A stretch of 64,000 bases of DNA, from contig OY754331.1 of NCBI GenBank assembly GCA_963573305.1, positions 16,216,868 to 16,280,867 of the forward strand. The letters run 5' to 3'. Under the pieces are notes generated by a model, which saw only the letters and a list, made by a program, of their open reading frames with translations, was not told the origin of the DNA and did not search any database. Every line of letters starts with the position of its first letter. Within the stretch, counting starts at the first letter, position 1. The translations under genes and the position numbers were made by a program. The DNA is from Pyrrhosoma nymphula (taxonomy: Eukaryota > Arthropoda > Insecta > Odonata > Coenagrionidae). Of the stretch, positions 43,570-54,419 are shown in pieces.

Positions 43570-44771
43570 AAGAAATATCCTCAAGCATCAGAGTAAATTG
43601 AATAATTTGTCATAAAACCACTTGAAAAACTGCTGCAGGAAAATGTTTGCAGGGAAAAGTGTCATGAAACGCCCTCATAACCAACTTACTGGCTGTAAAT
43701 CCAGTGCATACCAACAAACGCATTGTATTAATGGGTGATATTAGGAAATGGAGAAAAAGACGCAGGTAGAGGTTTAAATATTTCAACAAAGATACAGAGG
43801 TTATATTTCTCTTTGGGACTCAACCGCGATATTGGCGCTGTTTGGGACTGGCGGTAGAGTTCCCAGCTGTGGACAAAGTTTTGCCTCGTCTTGCACGCTC
43901 GCATTTCCTCCCTACCCTCCCTTACCCCCTCTCCTATCATCTCAAGTGATCCTCTCTCCCCCCCCCCACCGTCTCCCTCAATAGCTACAGCCTCTTATCT
44001 CCGCCCAGGAGAATTACTCAGACGTAAATCTCCTCCTCCTCGTATTGAGCATTTTCCGAGAAATCAAGAGCCTCAGTCCGCGGACTCCTCCTCGCAAGCG
44101 GCTGAAGACGCAACGAACTTCCGAGACTTTTCCGAGCGATAAGTTGGCCGGGCCCACGCCTCAAGAACGACGACAGATTTTTCTCTGCGCGAGACAGAAA
44201 AGCTGTTTGCACGTCCAAGCTGCTGAGCTAAAAAAAATTGTTGGCCTAGTGGCTGAACTGCGTGTAGTTTAAATAGCTGACAAAATAAACCAGTACGTTT
44301 AGAGCTCGAATTTTTTAATCAGTTCAACGCTTCCAACACTTAACCGAGTGATCTTAAGAAATTGTATGGTGCGGAAAAATAAAAATTCTGTTCATTCCGT
44401 TAACGTCTGGTCAAAGTAGTCCGTCGCTCAAAAATATACTCAATTTGCAGGATTTTCCTTTTGACATGTTTTATGATCTAAATTTTGATTTAAATTTTCT
44501 CCTCGGCGATAAACTCATCGGCGATAAACTCCTTGGCGCCTTGCGTTACATTAATCAAATTCTGCAAGAAAATCCGAGAAAATGTGTCGTTATCATGTTG
44601 AGTTGTATTCTATCCTTAGGTATCTTCTATATGATCGTTATTGACGATGGGTCATATTCAAATGTGTCATTAAGTAACATGTGTCCTGTGCATGGTTAAT
44701 ACTCAAACATGTGTCAACGAGCATCAAACCATCCACATGTGTCATGTGGGGAAGTGCGAATTAGTGTTCTA
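43570..44771. other. Unassigned DNA, GC-richer in 43.87-44.25 kb
   Basis: 43890-44250 has overlapping ORFs of 66-83 codons on both strands, CT-rich to the left and mixed to the right. It could be a short host exon or promoter region, but no conserved protein feature supports this. Confidence 0.4.
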
Positions 44772-45434
44772 CTGTCGGCGCAGAAAGTATGCGACCCTGA
44801 GTTTTAGACTTCATATCTCTAAAACGGCTTGGCCGATTTTAATGAAATTGGCATCAATATTTAGCTTGTTTCAATATACGTTAGGTGATTACAAGAAATA
44901 TTTTTTTAAATTATAATAAAAGTTTGTTTCTTGAGAGAAAAGGAAAAAAGAGCCCATTTTTTGGCCCGCGACAGGCAATGTCCAACTTTCGGGGATTACT
45001 ACGACTATACTGTTAATTCGATGGCAGTCAAACTTAAACATTTTATTGGTCAAACTTCTATAAGTGCTTTTGTAAAATTTGAAAGCTATATCTTTATTTG
45101 TTTAAATATTGTAGGTGGTTTTCTGGCGAAATCTTATCTCCGTTCTCACGGCATGCAGAGAGATTTCCGTAACACCATTGGCTTTGTCGTGAGTTTTGCA
45201 CTACGATACACATATATATATAACAACATTAAAATAAAGGTTTATTTTATATTGATTTTTATTTATACCACGTTTTTGTCTTCTGCCTGGGTTAAGCGGC
45301 AGAGGGTGGTGGAGGTTGGCTCTCGGATCTTACTTTCTAAGCTAAATATTGATGCCAATTTAATTAAAATCGGCCAAGCCGTTTTAGAGATATGAATTCT
45401 CAAACTCAGGGTCGCATACTTTCTGCGCCGACAG
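44772..45434. mobile_element. TA-flanked element with about 100-bp terminal inverted repeats
   Basis: The ends start CTGTCGGCGCAGAAAGTATG and remain inverted copies for about 100 bases (44772-44870 and 45345-45434), including CTAAAACGGCTTGGCCGATT. TA lies immediately outside both ends (44770-44771, 45435-45436), the target choice of Tc1/mariner-like elements. The 154-codon ORF 44931-45395 runs into the right terminal repeat, has no transposase motif, and is rich in Ile/Phe/Tyr; I consider it chance. Confidence 0.75.
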
Positions 45435-45436
45435 TA

Positions 45437-45984
45437 GGCTATTAACGTTTGCAAGGGGAATTTCAATATAACTGAGTGACTGTCTACTTCGGTGGTTTTA
45501 TTTACTGTCTCTTTTTTCAACATTTAATTTTCGACGAAGTCTTTTAAATAATAGAGATTGCTCTTATTCATCGAAATCAATAGCACTCGGAGCTGAATTT
45601 AGCTACTCGTTTGAAACTCCCAGCCTCTATTCCCTTCGCTAAAACTGTCAAGCCATCTTGAAGGCTAATACCGATAGGGTTAGAAGAAGCAGAAAGTAAT
45701 TCGGTATTATACATCGTCCTAGCTAGAATTTGGTAGAACTACTTTTAGCATGAGCTAAAAATGTACGCTTTGAATATTGAGCTACTTCTGCTTAAGGTAG
45801 ATATTTTCATGACTTGAAGCGCATTTTACCGTTGACTTGCACTGTATTGCTGGTACTTAAGGATTCTATGGGCGTGTATTCTCAGAGAAATATTGACGTT
45901 TCAATTCTGCTCTTGTTGAATCAATAGTGTACCCGAAAAGATATGCCGTATGCTGTAAAATAGTGATTAAGAATTTCTATTTCG
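45437..45984. other. Unassigned DNA
   Basis: Nothing recognisable. Confidence 0.5.
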
Positions 45985-46092
45985 TTATTATTCATAATTA
46001 AATAAAATGCTTTGTACTTTTCAACAGTTTAAGCTGTTTTATTTAAAATTTTTTATAATGTTAAGTATTTTATTTAATTATGAATAGTAAAT
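45985..46092. repeat. AT-rich hairpin
   Basis: TTATTCATAATTAAATAAAA is inverted at 46068-46090 with near-perfect pairing of about 27 bases around a 45-base loop. It may be a stem-loop MITE remnant. Confidence 0.7.
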
Positions 46093-47598
46093 TTTAAATC
46101 TTCTACAAAGTGAAGTCATAAAGTAAAGATTAAATGTCGAGTTCATTAAATCTAGTTTGTTAATAAAAATTATTAATCTAATTAGTAATTTTGGGGAAGT
46201 TACTTTGCAGTTATTGAGTAGAGTTTTACATATAGGCATATAACTATATTGAGAGTTCGTTTTAGTTGAGTGTGATGTAATTTTACTTTTCTCCTGCAGA
46301 ATAATGTAATTTATGCGAAAAAAATTCGTGGTAGTGTAACTTACGCTGATGATTAGTTTTTCTGGAGTGATTTACTCGCTTACCAAACTGTTGAACGATT
46401 CTCCCCTGCCATTTAGAGTAATCAAGCCTCTTAATCGTTCCTATTTCTTGTAATTTTTAGCTGCATTATTTCTTGTTAGTTTACATTTTAATTGTGGATG
46501 CTCATTAATCCATCTTACAATGAATAAATAGATCCTCAATGATCTTGGTATACTGGCGAAAATCTTAAGTTTGCGCTTACAACTCAACGATAAAAGTAGA
46601 ATGTTTAAACCAACCCAACTCCATTTACCCGTTATACGTCATCGCCGTATTTGCGACAGGCATGAATATCGTCATTCGACTAATGTTCTGTTTGATGTGA
46701 TGGGCTGATGTTCCGTTTGGAGTAAAACATTGTTGGAGTTGAAGGCGGTACAAATAATCAACCATCCTACCATGACACTATCCCGTTCTCAAACAATATC
46801 ATGTTTCCGTGGACTCTTTTGGCGTCTATCATCTAGCCGATATCTACGAAGATATAGTCAGCCGATCTTCGGTCGGAAATATAGCTTAACGTCGAACTCT
46901 GTAATGACCGCGGAAGATATTATTATTATTCTGTCAAAAGATTGTCAAACCCCGTTGACGTCCCCGATGCATGGTAGAAGACTCACATAATAGTTAATTT
47001 AGGTGATGCCTTCTCTTTAAACGTCTGCGAAATGAAATATTAAATTGGAATAAAAATCATGAAACTTTTACCAAGATCTGATAAAAACTCCTCCATGATT
47101 TACCGGTTAGAAAAAAAAAACTAAAATTATTTAAGTCGCATTTCGCGTGAAATTGAGGTTGATCAATCAATCAATTTATATTTTTTAATTATCTGTTTCT
47201 ACATATGTGAGAAAATATTACAAATGCAAGGAAAAAAGTATAAGAGAAACATATAAAGAAAGAAAAAAATTCAGGGCGACTTTTAGGCCGTTTTGGAGCT
47301 ATAAAAGAATGTCACCACATCTGTATTTAATATATGTCTTTTCCCGGTTAGATCATGAAATGTGTAATTTCTTTGCAGTATTTACCTCAATTTGATCTCC
47401 GTATTGTCATGTATCCCGCGGCCTTGTCTCCAGAGTTTCTCGGTTCTATTACTTGCCATGGGAATATATATTTTACATCATGAAATGTATATAATTTTCG
47501 AGACAAAAAATGAAAGAAACAATGCATGATACACAAATACAAACGAATTGAACCTATAAGTTTTACTGTTTAGGGCTTGACTTCGTGGAAGTGATAGG
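46093..47598. other. Unassigned AT-rich DNA
   Basis: Nothing recognisable; the 86-codon ORF at 46730-46990 has no known motif. Confidence 0.5.
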
Positions 47599-48027
47599 TA
47601 TCCATTATGAATAAAAAATTCGTACTTTTCCACAATTTATTTTGAAACTGCGACCGGTTTCACCTTAATAAGGCATCTTCTGGCACATTCTGAATCTTTG
47701 AGCATTCTAATCCTGTGCGTAAGGGGTCGGTGTACTTCAAATCTTTGCCCAACTCCCCCAGTAGTCCTCGGCCTCAACCCTACTATATGTATAAAAAATG
47801 CTCTTACGCCCCTCTTTTTTCCTCACTCTGCCCTGCCCACACCGCCATACTCTTCCCTCTCCCCAGTCGTAAACCAACCCCCACCATTTTTTTTAACATT
47901 CTCTGTAATATTTATAGAATGCTCAAAGCTTCAGAATGTGCCAGACTATGCGTTATTAATGTGAAACTGTTCACAGATTTACATAATGTGTGGAAAAATA
48001 CGAAGTTTTTGATTCAATATGGGCATT
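47599..48027. mobile_element. Foldback element with about 115-bp arms and a PLE-like module
   Basis: 47599-47713 and the reverse complement of 47915-48027 align (shared TGGCACATTCTGAA and TTTGAGCATTCT). On the minus strand the left arm has CCAGAAGATGCCTT, a TTAA loop, AAGG, then TGAAACCGG (47683-47653). The 200-base spacer is pyrimidine-rich and carries spurious ORFs. Confidence 0.75.
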
Positions 48028-49094
48028 GAACCTACTAGTATGTTTCAAAAGTATATATACCCGAGTTTGAAGTAACGTAGTTACATAACGATTCATCCAA
48101 TTACAATGTTAATTACATCAATCTGCGTGAATAATGTGTAATTAATAATTTTTATTTAATTTTTAAAGGTACCTATGTTCTTGAAGTGAGAAGAGAAAAA
48201 GTACCCGTTTTTCGGCACTCTCCGCGCAAACACTGAATTGACTTCTAAGTCCATAACAAATAACTATATCAACGTCATATCATAACCACGGCTATACCTT
48301 ACTTTACTTTCTTACTTCTTAACTTACTTAACTTAACTAACTTAATTCCATAACTTTATTTTAACATGAGTTGTTATTAATTATGTGAAGTAACTTTTTC
48401 TCAGCAACGAAAGGTTCGAGAAACGCGTGCAATGCTCCGTCGTATTTTTCTCGGCGTTGTCAGTGTGATCTCGCTGAGATTTTGAGAGTAGAAACAGTAG
48501 TTTATTTTAAAGTAATTTTAGATTAGCGTCAATGTTTCACTCGAGTTACTGCCTGCCGTCAAGAGGCGAGTAGTTTTACATCCTGATCGATAACTCATTG
48601 AGGGAGTATGTTTAGGTCGGCTTTAATTTTGTTAGTCCGAGTTAGTTTAATTTTAGCATTCAGGGTGACATTCTCAAATCCCAGCGGTTTCCCCAGCGAC
48701 ACCGACTACTCGCTTTCATCTCCCTGATGACCTTGACCAGGTAACCTTAAGCCCTCCTCGGGCGCCACACACTATCATAAGACCTCTCTTATTAGTCAGT
48801 CGCACCCCCTCGACGGCGTACGGCAATTTCGTGTGACTCATAAATCGCGGATGTAAATCTTTGATCCCGGGTGGATATCTCCCTAAAGACGCTTATAGCG
48901 CGTTATTTTATTTTAAAGGAGTGATTTTCTCGACAAATTGGCAAAAGCATCCGACGTCAAATTTATTTCGTGGGAGAGTTGAGTGGGAGGAAATAAAATT
49001 AGAGATAAAATATACGAGTGCATGTACCATGTAATACACATTACATGTATAAGAGAAGCCCATGTCACTCACTCACTTACTCAGGAACGCTGTA
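48028..49094. other. Unassigned DNA
   Basis: A CTTA/TTAACT-rich low-complexity run lies at 48297-48350. The stretch 48400-48900 has more balanced composition but no ORF of note. Confidence 0.5.
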
Positions 49095-49256
49095 AGATGG
49101 AGCCACAGTCACTAAAATTTTAAAATGCCGTTATTAGATGGAGCTACAGTCACATAAATTTTAAAATGCCGTTATTATATGTAGCGACAATCACTTACAT
49201 TTTAAAATGCCGTTATTAGATGGAGCCACAGTCATTTAATTTTAAAAATTCCGTTA
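49095..49256. repeat. Four-unit 41-bp tandem array
   Basis: Units start at 49095, 49136, 49177 and 49218 (AGATGGAGCCACAGTCACTA then AAATTTTAAAATGCCGTTATT). The fourth unit is broken after CCGTTA by the next element and finishes as TTATT at 49814-49818. Confidence 0.9.
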
Positions 49257-49813
49257 AGCCCGTTTCACACGATGCTTCATCCAGCACAAGACCTACTCGT
49301 AGTATGCTAGCTGGTACATTGAGGACGGAACCCAGTGTGATAGAAACCGTGATAGAAGGTTTCACACGATCATTGAACTTGTGCTTGCGATGAAGCGGTA
49401 CTGTCGCTCACTGTTGCGAACTGTTAAAAGAAAATGGAAGATCTCCACGAAAGAAGGTGGCTTTCGGCTGCTGCAGTAATAGCAGGGATTGTCGAGACAT
49501 TCACGGGACATTGATTTTAACAGCAAAGAGTGCGAAACACCCGCGAATAAGTGAGGCGGTGATTTTTAAAAAAGTGAAAACCTCACTGCGTTTGTAAAAA
49601 GCTAACGTGATTGGTCGACGGCTACTAGGTCCTACTGGGAGCTAGTAGCAAACTAGTACCGCATCAATTATGAAATCTAGTAGCTCAGCCAGTATGATAG
49701 CGATTATACTGGCTAGCCAGCATGCTGGTTCTATATCTCACGATACTTGGAAGTTATTATACTAGCGAGTATCCTCGAACTTGTGCTGGATCAAGTATCG
49801 TGCGAAACGGGCT
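49257..49813. mobile_element. Harbinger-like MITE with TTA target duplication
   Basis: The ends AGCCCGTTTCACACGAT and AGCCCGTTTCGCACGAT are inverted partners, pairing over about 35 bases up to CCAGCACAAG. TTA flanks both sides (49254-49256, 49814-49816). The tandem array provides the empty site CCGTTATT, confirming a 3-bp TTA duplication, which is characteristic of PIF/Harbinger elements. Length is 557 bases. A short frame from the ATG near 49433 encodes MEDLHERRWLSAAAVIAGIV before a stop, perhaps a relic of a parental ORF. Confidence 0.85.
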
Positions 49814-49818
49814 TTATT

Positions 49819-50096
49819 CAACTGCTTGCAAGAAATTTCATAAAAGCGAAAATCATTTCTGATTTGGCTTCGACTGAGACAACGCTCCATTTTTATCTTG
49901 CGACGACGACAATTTCCAGGGATTCCGGCATAATATGCTATTATGTACAATCAACAAGTTGCAGTGTCAGTCGATTGACCACGTTGGACTCCAAACAACA
50001 GTATTCTCACTCAGACAACTAACTGTACGTTGCTCTCTCTCTCTCTCGCAAATAAACGGAGAGAATGTTATTTTTTATTTTTGGGAATAAACTAAT
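49819..50096. other. Unassigned DNA
   Basis: Nothing recognisable; a short CT microsatellite lies at 50032-50048. Confidence 0.5.
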
Positions 50097-50379
50097 GATA
50101 TCAACAGGGCCGTCTTATGGGATCGAGAGGCCCCTGGGCCCGAGATAGTGTGTGGCCCTTTTAAGGGCAGCGTGAACACAGTTCATTTCAAATAATTACA
50201 CAAGATACGCGATTGAATAATTTTTTAGACTGCTAAGTCAAATATTAATTCAATGTTATTGTTATTTTTTTCATCATTCATATTCACAAAACCTATATAT
50301 TTTCAAATATCATTCCATTTGGCAGGAAATGTATAATTTGTTTTAAAAAGATAAAATTAATTAATGAAAGGCCAGGCGA

Positions 50380-51071
50380 TCAGGATAAATAATTAACAAA
50401 ATACATTTTCTGTAATATTACTTTAAAAGATGAATAATTTATATAACATGGAAATTTTAAAATTATGTCACAGTAAGCTTTAAAATCAAACACACTTTTA
50501 CAACAAATTTTTCGTGATATTTTAGCAGCAAAATCAGCAATGATAGCTTCAAAGCTAAGTAAGTTGAGTCCATTCAACTCTATACTAATTATAGCCAGAT
50601 GATTTAATCTTGATTGAGACATGAAATTTCTTAGATAATTTTTCAAATATTTTAATTTTGAAAACAAACGTTCACCACTGCAATTTGTTAACATAAGCCT
50701 AAAAAATATTCTAAAGCTAATTTCAATATTGGAAAAGTGCAACTTAAACAATCATTTTTAATTGGTAATATATTTTTGGAATAAATAAAACTTCACGCTT
50801 TGTATTTTTTGAGTTACACTGTGACAGTGTTTGTAATGTAAGTATTCTGATATTAAATTGTCAGCAGAATTGCTTTTGTCATATTTTTTGGCAAGTTTTT
50901 CACACGCATTTTTATCTTATCATAGTTTATTTTTAGAAGTACTGTTAAAAACTTGAAAATGTTACTTACAGTTTCGCATGCGGACCTTCTTATATTTAAA
51001 TTGAAACAAAGTGAGTCGATCACTGGGTAAAAAATATTGATTTTCAAATTTTCTTCTTCAGAAAACTGCAT
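50380..51071 (-). pseudogene. hAT transposase C-terminal remnant
   Basis: hAT transposases cut the element out with an RNase-H-like core and dimerise through a C-terminal domain. The minus-strand frame 50751-50380 contains RLMLTNCSGERLFSKLKYLK, NYLRNFMSQSRLNHLAIISI, the dimerisation-domain signature (the SxERxFSxLKxxK...RLxxLAxxxI pattern). The upstream frame 51071-50853 (EENLKINIFYPVIDSLCFNL, NIRRSACETVSNIFKFL) matches the region just before it in ZMYM1-type hAT proteins. Between the frames, 50750-50850 is degraded. The N-terminal two thirds of the protein are missing, so it is inactive. Confidence 0.88.
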
Positions 51072-51385
51072 ATCACTTCTTGGACCCTCAAACCGAGTTT
51101 AACCGAACGCTTCTCGTTGGATTTCTTGATTTAATCACCGGTTCGCATATGTTGGTAAAATCTTTGGCTTTTTATAAAAAGTATTAAACTTTTCTCTCAA
51201 GCTCGACAAATATATTCCTAGAGAATTTAAGAGGCTGAATGCGATGTATTAACCTAATTTTTCATTTTGTAAACCTTTGCTTGTATCATTGATCCGGAGT
51301 AGTAGGTCGTATCATAATACTGTCAAAGTGTTTTCAACATTTTTCATTTGAAACTAGGGAACGTGATCTCTACGGCCTCTTAAAG

Positions 51386-51986
51386 TTACAAGGTATAAAA
51401 TTCTCCAATGGCCGTAATAAATTTGCATCACTCGTCAAAAATACGCCACAATTGCTGTGTTGGTTTGCGGGAAAAAAGGGGGGGGGGCAAAATCCACGCC
51501 AGTGACCAACCACAACCTCTCGACCAGAAAAACCCCTGTGGTGGTTTACGGGAATGTTACTTCCTCGCCAGTGACAACCACAGACACACACAATCAACCC
51601 GAATAGGGATACTTCGCTGGGCTAATGGGACCCTGCTAAGGATGCCTGGGTTATGAACACAAACTCAACCCAAAGAGGGATTCTTTGCTGGGCTAATGAG
51701 ACCCACCTAAGAATTCCTGGGTTAAGAACACAAACACACTCACAAACACTCAAGAACTCACTCACTCACACACTCAACGGGCCCAACTTCTGGGAGAATC
51801 TAGCTCAAAAGAGCGTTGTCAAGGAACGGCACAAAAACAAGAAAAGACGAGGGTGTGCGTCGGATACGCGTATTTCGGCCACAAGGTGGCCCTCTTCAGC
51901 AAACTGAAGGGAGAAATAACTTGCAACGCAAGTGGTGGTGGTGGTGCCAATTTATTACGGCCATTGGAGAATTTGATACCTTGTAA
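51386..51986. mobile_element. Inverted-repeat element nested in the hAT
   Basis: TTACAAGGTATAAAATTCTC at the left end, continuing to CCAATGGCCGTAATAAATT, recurs inverted at 51947-51986, about 40 bases with two or three mismatches. The interior has two imperfect duplications of about 70 bases (GCTGGGCTAATGGGACCC at 51617 and GCTGGGCTAATGAGACCC at 51687; a CGCCAGTGACCAACCACA pair). It also has a PLE-like module on the minus strand (51899-51868: CTGAAGAGGGCCAC, loop, GTGGCCGAAATACG). No transposase. Confidence 0.75.
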
Positions 51987-52318
51987 TTTTTTATTTGCTT
52001 TAAAATTGATGTAGGTAGTTTCATTTTGAATGTCATTTGTTTTTGTAGCTTACTCATATATAGCTCAGTGGGTAAGGGGGCTGGGAGGGGTCATTAGGGT
52101 GACAATGTTGCGCCAGGCTCTCTAAGGATTGGGAAAGTTTGAAGTTTTCTAAGAGGGAGAACTGCAACAGTGTTGCAGGGAAAGCAAATATGGGTATAAT
52201 TATAAATACACACTGTCTGAAGTAAAAAAGAAGAGCCAAAATTCAGAGCTTAAGTGTTTTCGAGTCTAAAAATCAAGTTTTTTTACTTTTTGACTAAGGT
52301 TGATACCTCGTTGCCCCT

Positions 52319-52908
52319 TAACACACAAATTGCCCCTTATTATACAAATTGCCCCTTATTATACAAATCCAAAAACCAGTTGCCTACAAACTTACGAAAA
52401 ACAGTCGTAAATACGATTATTTTCCCACATTTTGATTACTCTTGCGGTGTACTTAGCAATATCAACGAAGAAACAAATAATAAGCTCCAGATTACAATGA
52501 ATGCAACTGTGAGATTTGTATGTGATCTAAAACGGTGGGATCATGTTACTGATTCATACAAGAGACTAAAATGGCTTAAAGTTAGAGAAAGACGGCTTTA
52601 TTTATCTATTCTCTCCGCCTGCTTTAAAAGGAAATTATTTCATTCCATAATGACGAAAAGATGTTGAGGGAGAAAGTGAAAATGGAAATGATTGTTGTAA
52701 CACTGTGATAAATTTTAATTTTTCTGTGAAAATACTTTCTTGTATTTTTTGTGTCAATTTATTATTATTATGTATATTTTTGTGTAAACACTGTCTTATA
52801 AACATTATTATATTTTTTTAATTATGTCTTGTGAAATGATAATTAATGTACTAAGGTGTCTGAAGACCGATAAAGGTCTACGACAATAAACGTTTTATCT
52901 ATTTATTT
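52319..52908 (+). mobile_element. CR1/jockey-like LINE 3' end nested in the hAT
   Basis: The + strand ORF ending at 52667 encodes LRKTVVNTIIFPHFDYSCGV, RFVCDLKRWDHVTDSYKRLK and WLKVRERRLYLSILSACFKR, the C-terminal part of a non-LTR RT protein. A 240-base untranslated tail follows, with CACTGTCTTATAAAC and a TTTATCTATTTATTTAT end. ATACCTCGTTGCCCCT (52303-52318) and ATACCCCGAAGCCCCT (52909-52924) form a 16-bp TSD with three differences. The element is younger than the hAT. Confidence 0.85.
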
Positions 52909-52972
52909 ATACCCCGAAGCCCCTGGGCCAGGGCCCAGTCGGCCCAGCCCTAAAGACGGCACTGGCTATCAA

Positions 52973-53727
52973 GTTTCATTTAATTTCAATGTCTACCCTA
53001 AATAAGTGGGCGCCTTTTAAAACCTAGTATTAAATAATAGTGTGAGTAGAGTGAGGAGAGATTTGAGCGAAGAGAAGGCGAAGGTGGGTGGGCGTATCTC
53101 AAGGGGGCAAGGGGGTTGCTTTTCCTTTCGTGGAGAAGAAGAGGCCGAGGGGGGAGGCTTCTAATCTCTCGAGAAGAGGAGGCGGAGAGGCCGGGGGAGG
53201 AGGAGGAGCTGATCTCATCGCCAGAATGCTCCTTCCTCTTAATCGTCCCCAAGGTATCGCATATCGCGCGTAATCACCCCATTAAATCTCTCTCGATATG
53301 GCTCCCGCGCGTCCAATACACCACCTCTTATAATACATCTCCCGTCCGAACTCAGCCCTCCCCTCCTTTCTCCCTCCCCCTCCCTCTCCCCCGTCCACTC
53401 CATCCTCTTGCTCCTTTGATCTCTTCTACCTTTAGCTTTCCTTCCTCCAGTCAACCGATCGATACTGCACTTTTACTCGAGGCTTAGTGCACGAATATAG
53501 CCACGCTGAAACCTAGGGAAGGGAAAAATATATTTTTTTTAAATGTAACCTAGAGCTCATATTCAAGCATAGCTCAACGTGTTTTAAATGAAAAACCAGC
53601 AAGACTTTTGATTGTTTGGAAAATGCATGAATTAATAGGCGAACAAGAGGAGTATCTGTAAATGGACCATTTTAATTTTTCTTATTTCCACTGGTTCATT
53701 TTCAATAACCACACTACATATGTAACC
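52973..53727. other. Purine- then pyrimidine-rich unassigned DNA
   Basis: 53060-53220 is rich in GAGG/GGGG and 53330-53460 in CTCCC. ORFs on both strands follow this. An uninterrupted C run of about 16 bases at 53728-53742 marks the junction with the next LINE. Confidence 0.5.
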
Positions 53728-53742
53728 CCCCCCCCCCCCCAA

Positions 53743-54412
53743 GCTCTTAAATCCTATTTTAAAACGATTGTTCTTCCCGTGATCACATATTGCTCTCCTA
53801 TTTGGGCGATGTCTGCTCCTTCCAATCTCGCAGCCCTTAAATCTGTTACCCATTTCTTCACAAGTATAGTGAAGTACAGACTCCCCCACATGCGAGATAT
53901 GTCCACTAACGCCATTCTGTCTTCTCTCTCCATTCACAATCTTCCCTGTCTCCTCCTTAGAAGTGACCTGAAAATTGTTTACAACATCCTTAACTCCATC
54001 ACACACTGTCCCGATCTCCTCTCTTCTATGAATTTCCGAGTACCCTCCCGGCCTACGCGCACCCACGATCTATTCCATTTACCAATTCCTAGATTATCGC
54101 TCGCTCAACGCTCACTTTTTTTCCGCCTCCCCTCCCTTCTTAATTCCCTTCCTGAGAGCGTTGATCCCTTTTTTCTATCCTCATCCAACATCTTTACAAA
54201 CTTGGCTCTCTCTCATCTTTCTGAAAATAGCTAACAATACTTCTTCATTCAGTTTCTTTCCGATATTCCCTGTTTTGTTATGATATCTGTTATTATGTTA
54301 TGTTTTTATTGTATCTGTTTTCTTTGTACGTTTGTTATTGGGCCACTGTAAACTGGCAACAGTTGCTGTATGAGGACATTTTTGATTAAATAAATAAAAT
54401 AAATAAAATAAG
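53743..54412 (+). mobile_element. CR1/jockey-like LINE 3' end with intact C-terminal ORF
   Basis: The + strand ORF closing at 54234 encodes ALKSYFKTIVLPVITYCSPI, WAMSAPSNLAALKSVTHF, then FRVPSRPTRTHDLFHLPIPR and LAQRSLFFRLPSLLNSLPES, typical for the C-terminus of CR1/jockey-clade ORF2. There is no stop or frameshift over about 165 codons, making this one of the least decayed pieces. The 3' tail has GGGCCACTGTAAACTGGCAA and ends in AATAAATAAAATAAATAAAA. The 5' side is truncated at a C homopolymer; I found no TSD. Confidence 0.9.
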
Positions 54413-54419
54413 TATCTTA

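Larger units (their letters stand above)
50105..52964 (-). mobile_element. hAT transposon (ZMYM1-like) with 8-bp TSD and two nested insertions
   Basis: The ends CAGGGCCGTCTTATGGG (50105) and, inverted, CAGTGCCGTCTTTAGGG (from 52964) are hAT-type terminal repeats. Outside them GATATCAA (50097-50104) and GCTATCAA (52965-52972) match at seven of eight positions, the hAT duplication length. The interior has a transposase C-terminal remnant (50.38-51.07 kb), a 600-bp inverted-repeat element (51.39-51.99 kb) and a LINE tail with its own TSD (52.32-52.91 kb). Terminal regions are rich in GGGCCC words. Confidence 0.92.

Noticed and set aside
44931..45395. 154-codon ORF with apparent membrane segments
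   Set aside because: It runs into the right terminal inverted repeat of a TA-flanked element, has no recognised domain and is Ile/Phe/Tyr-rich as AT-rich DNA gives.
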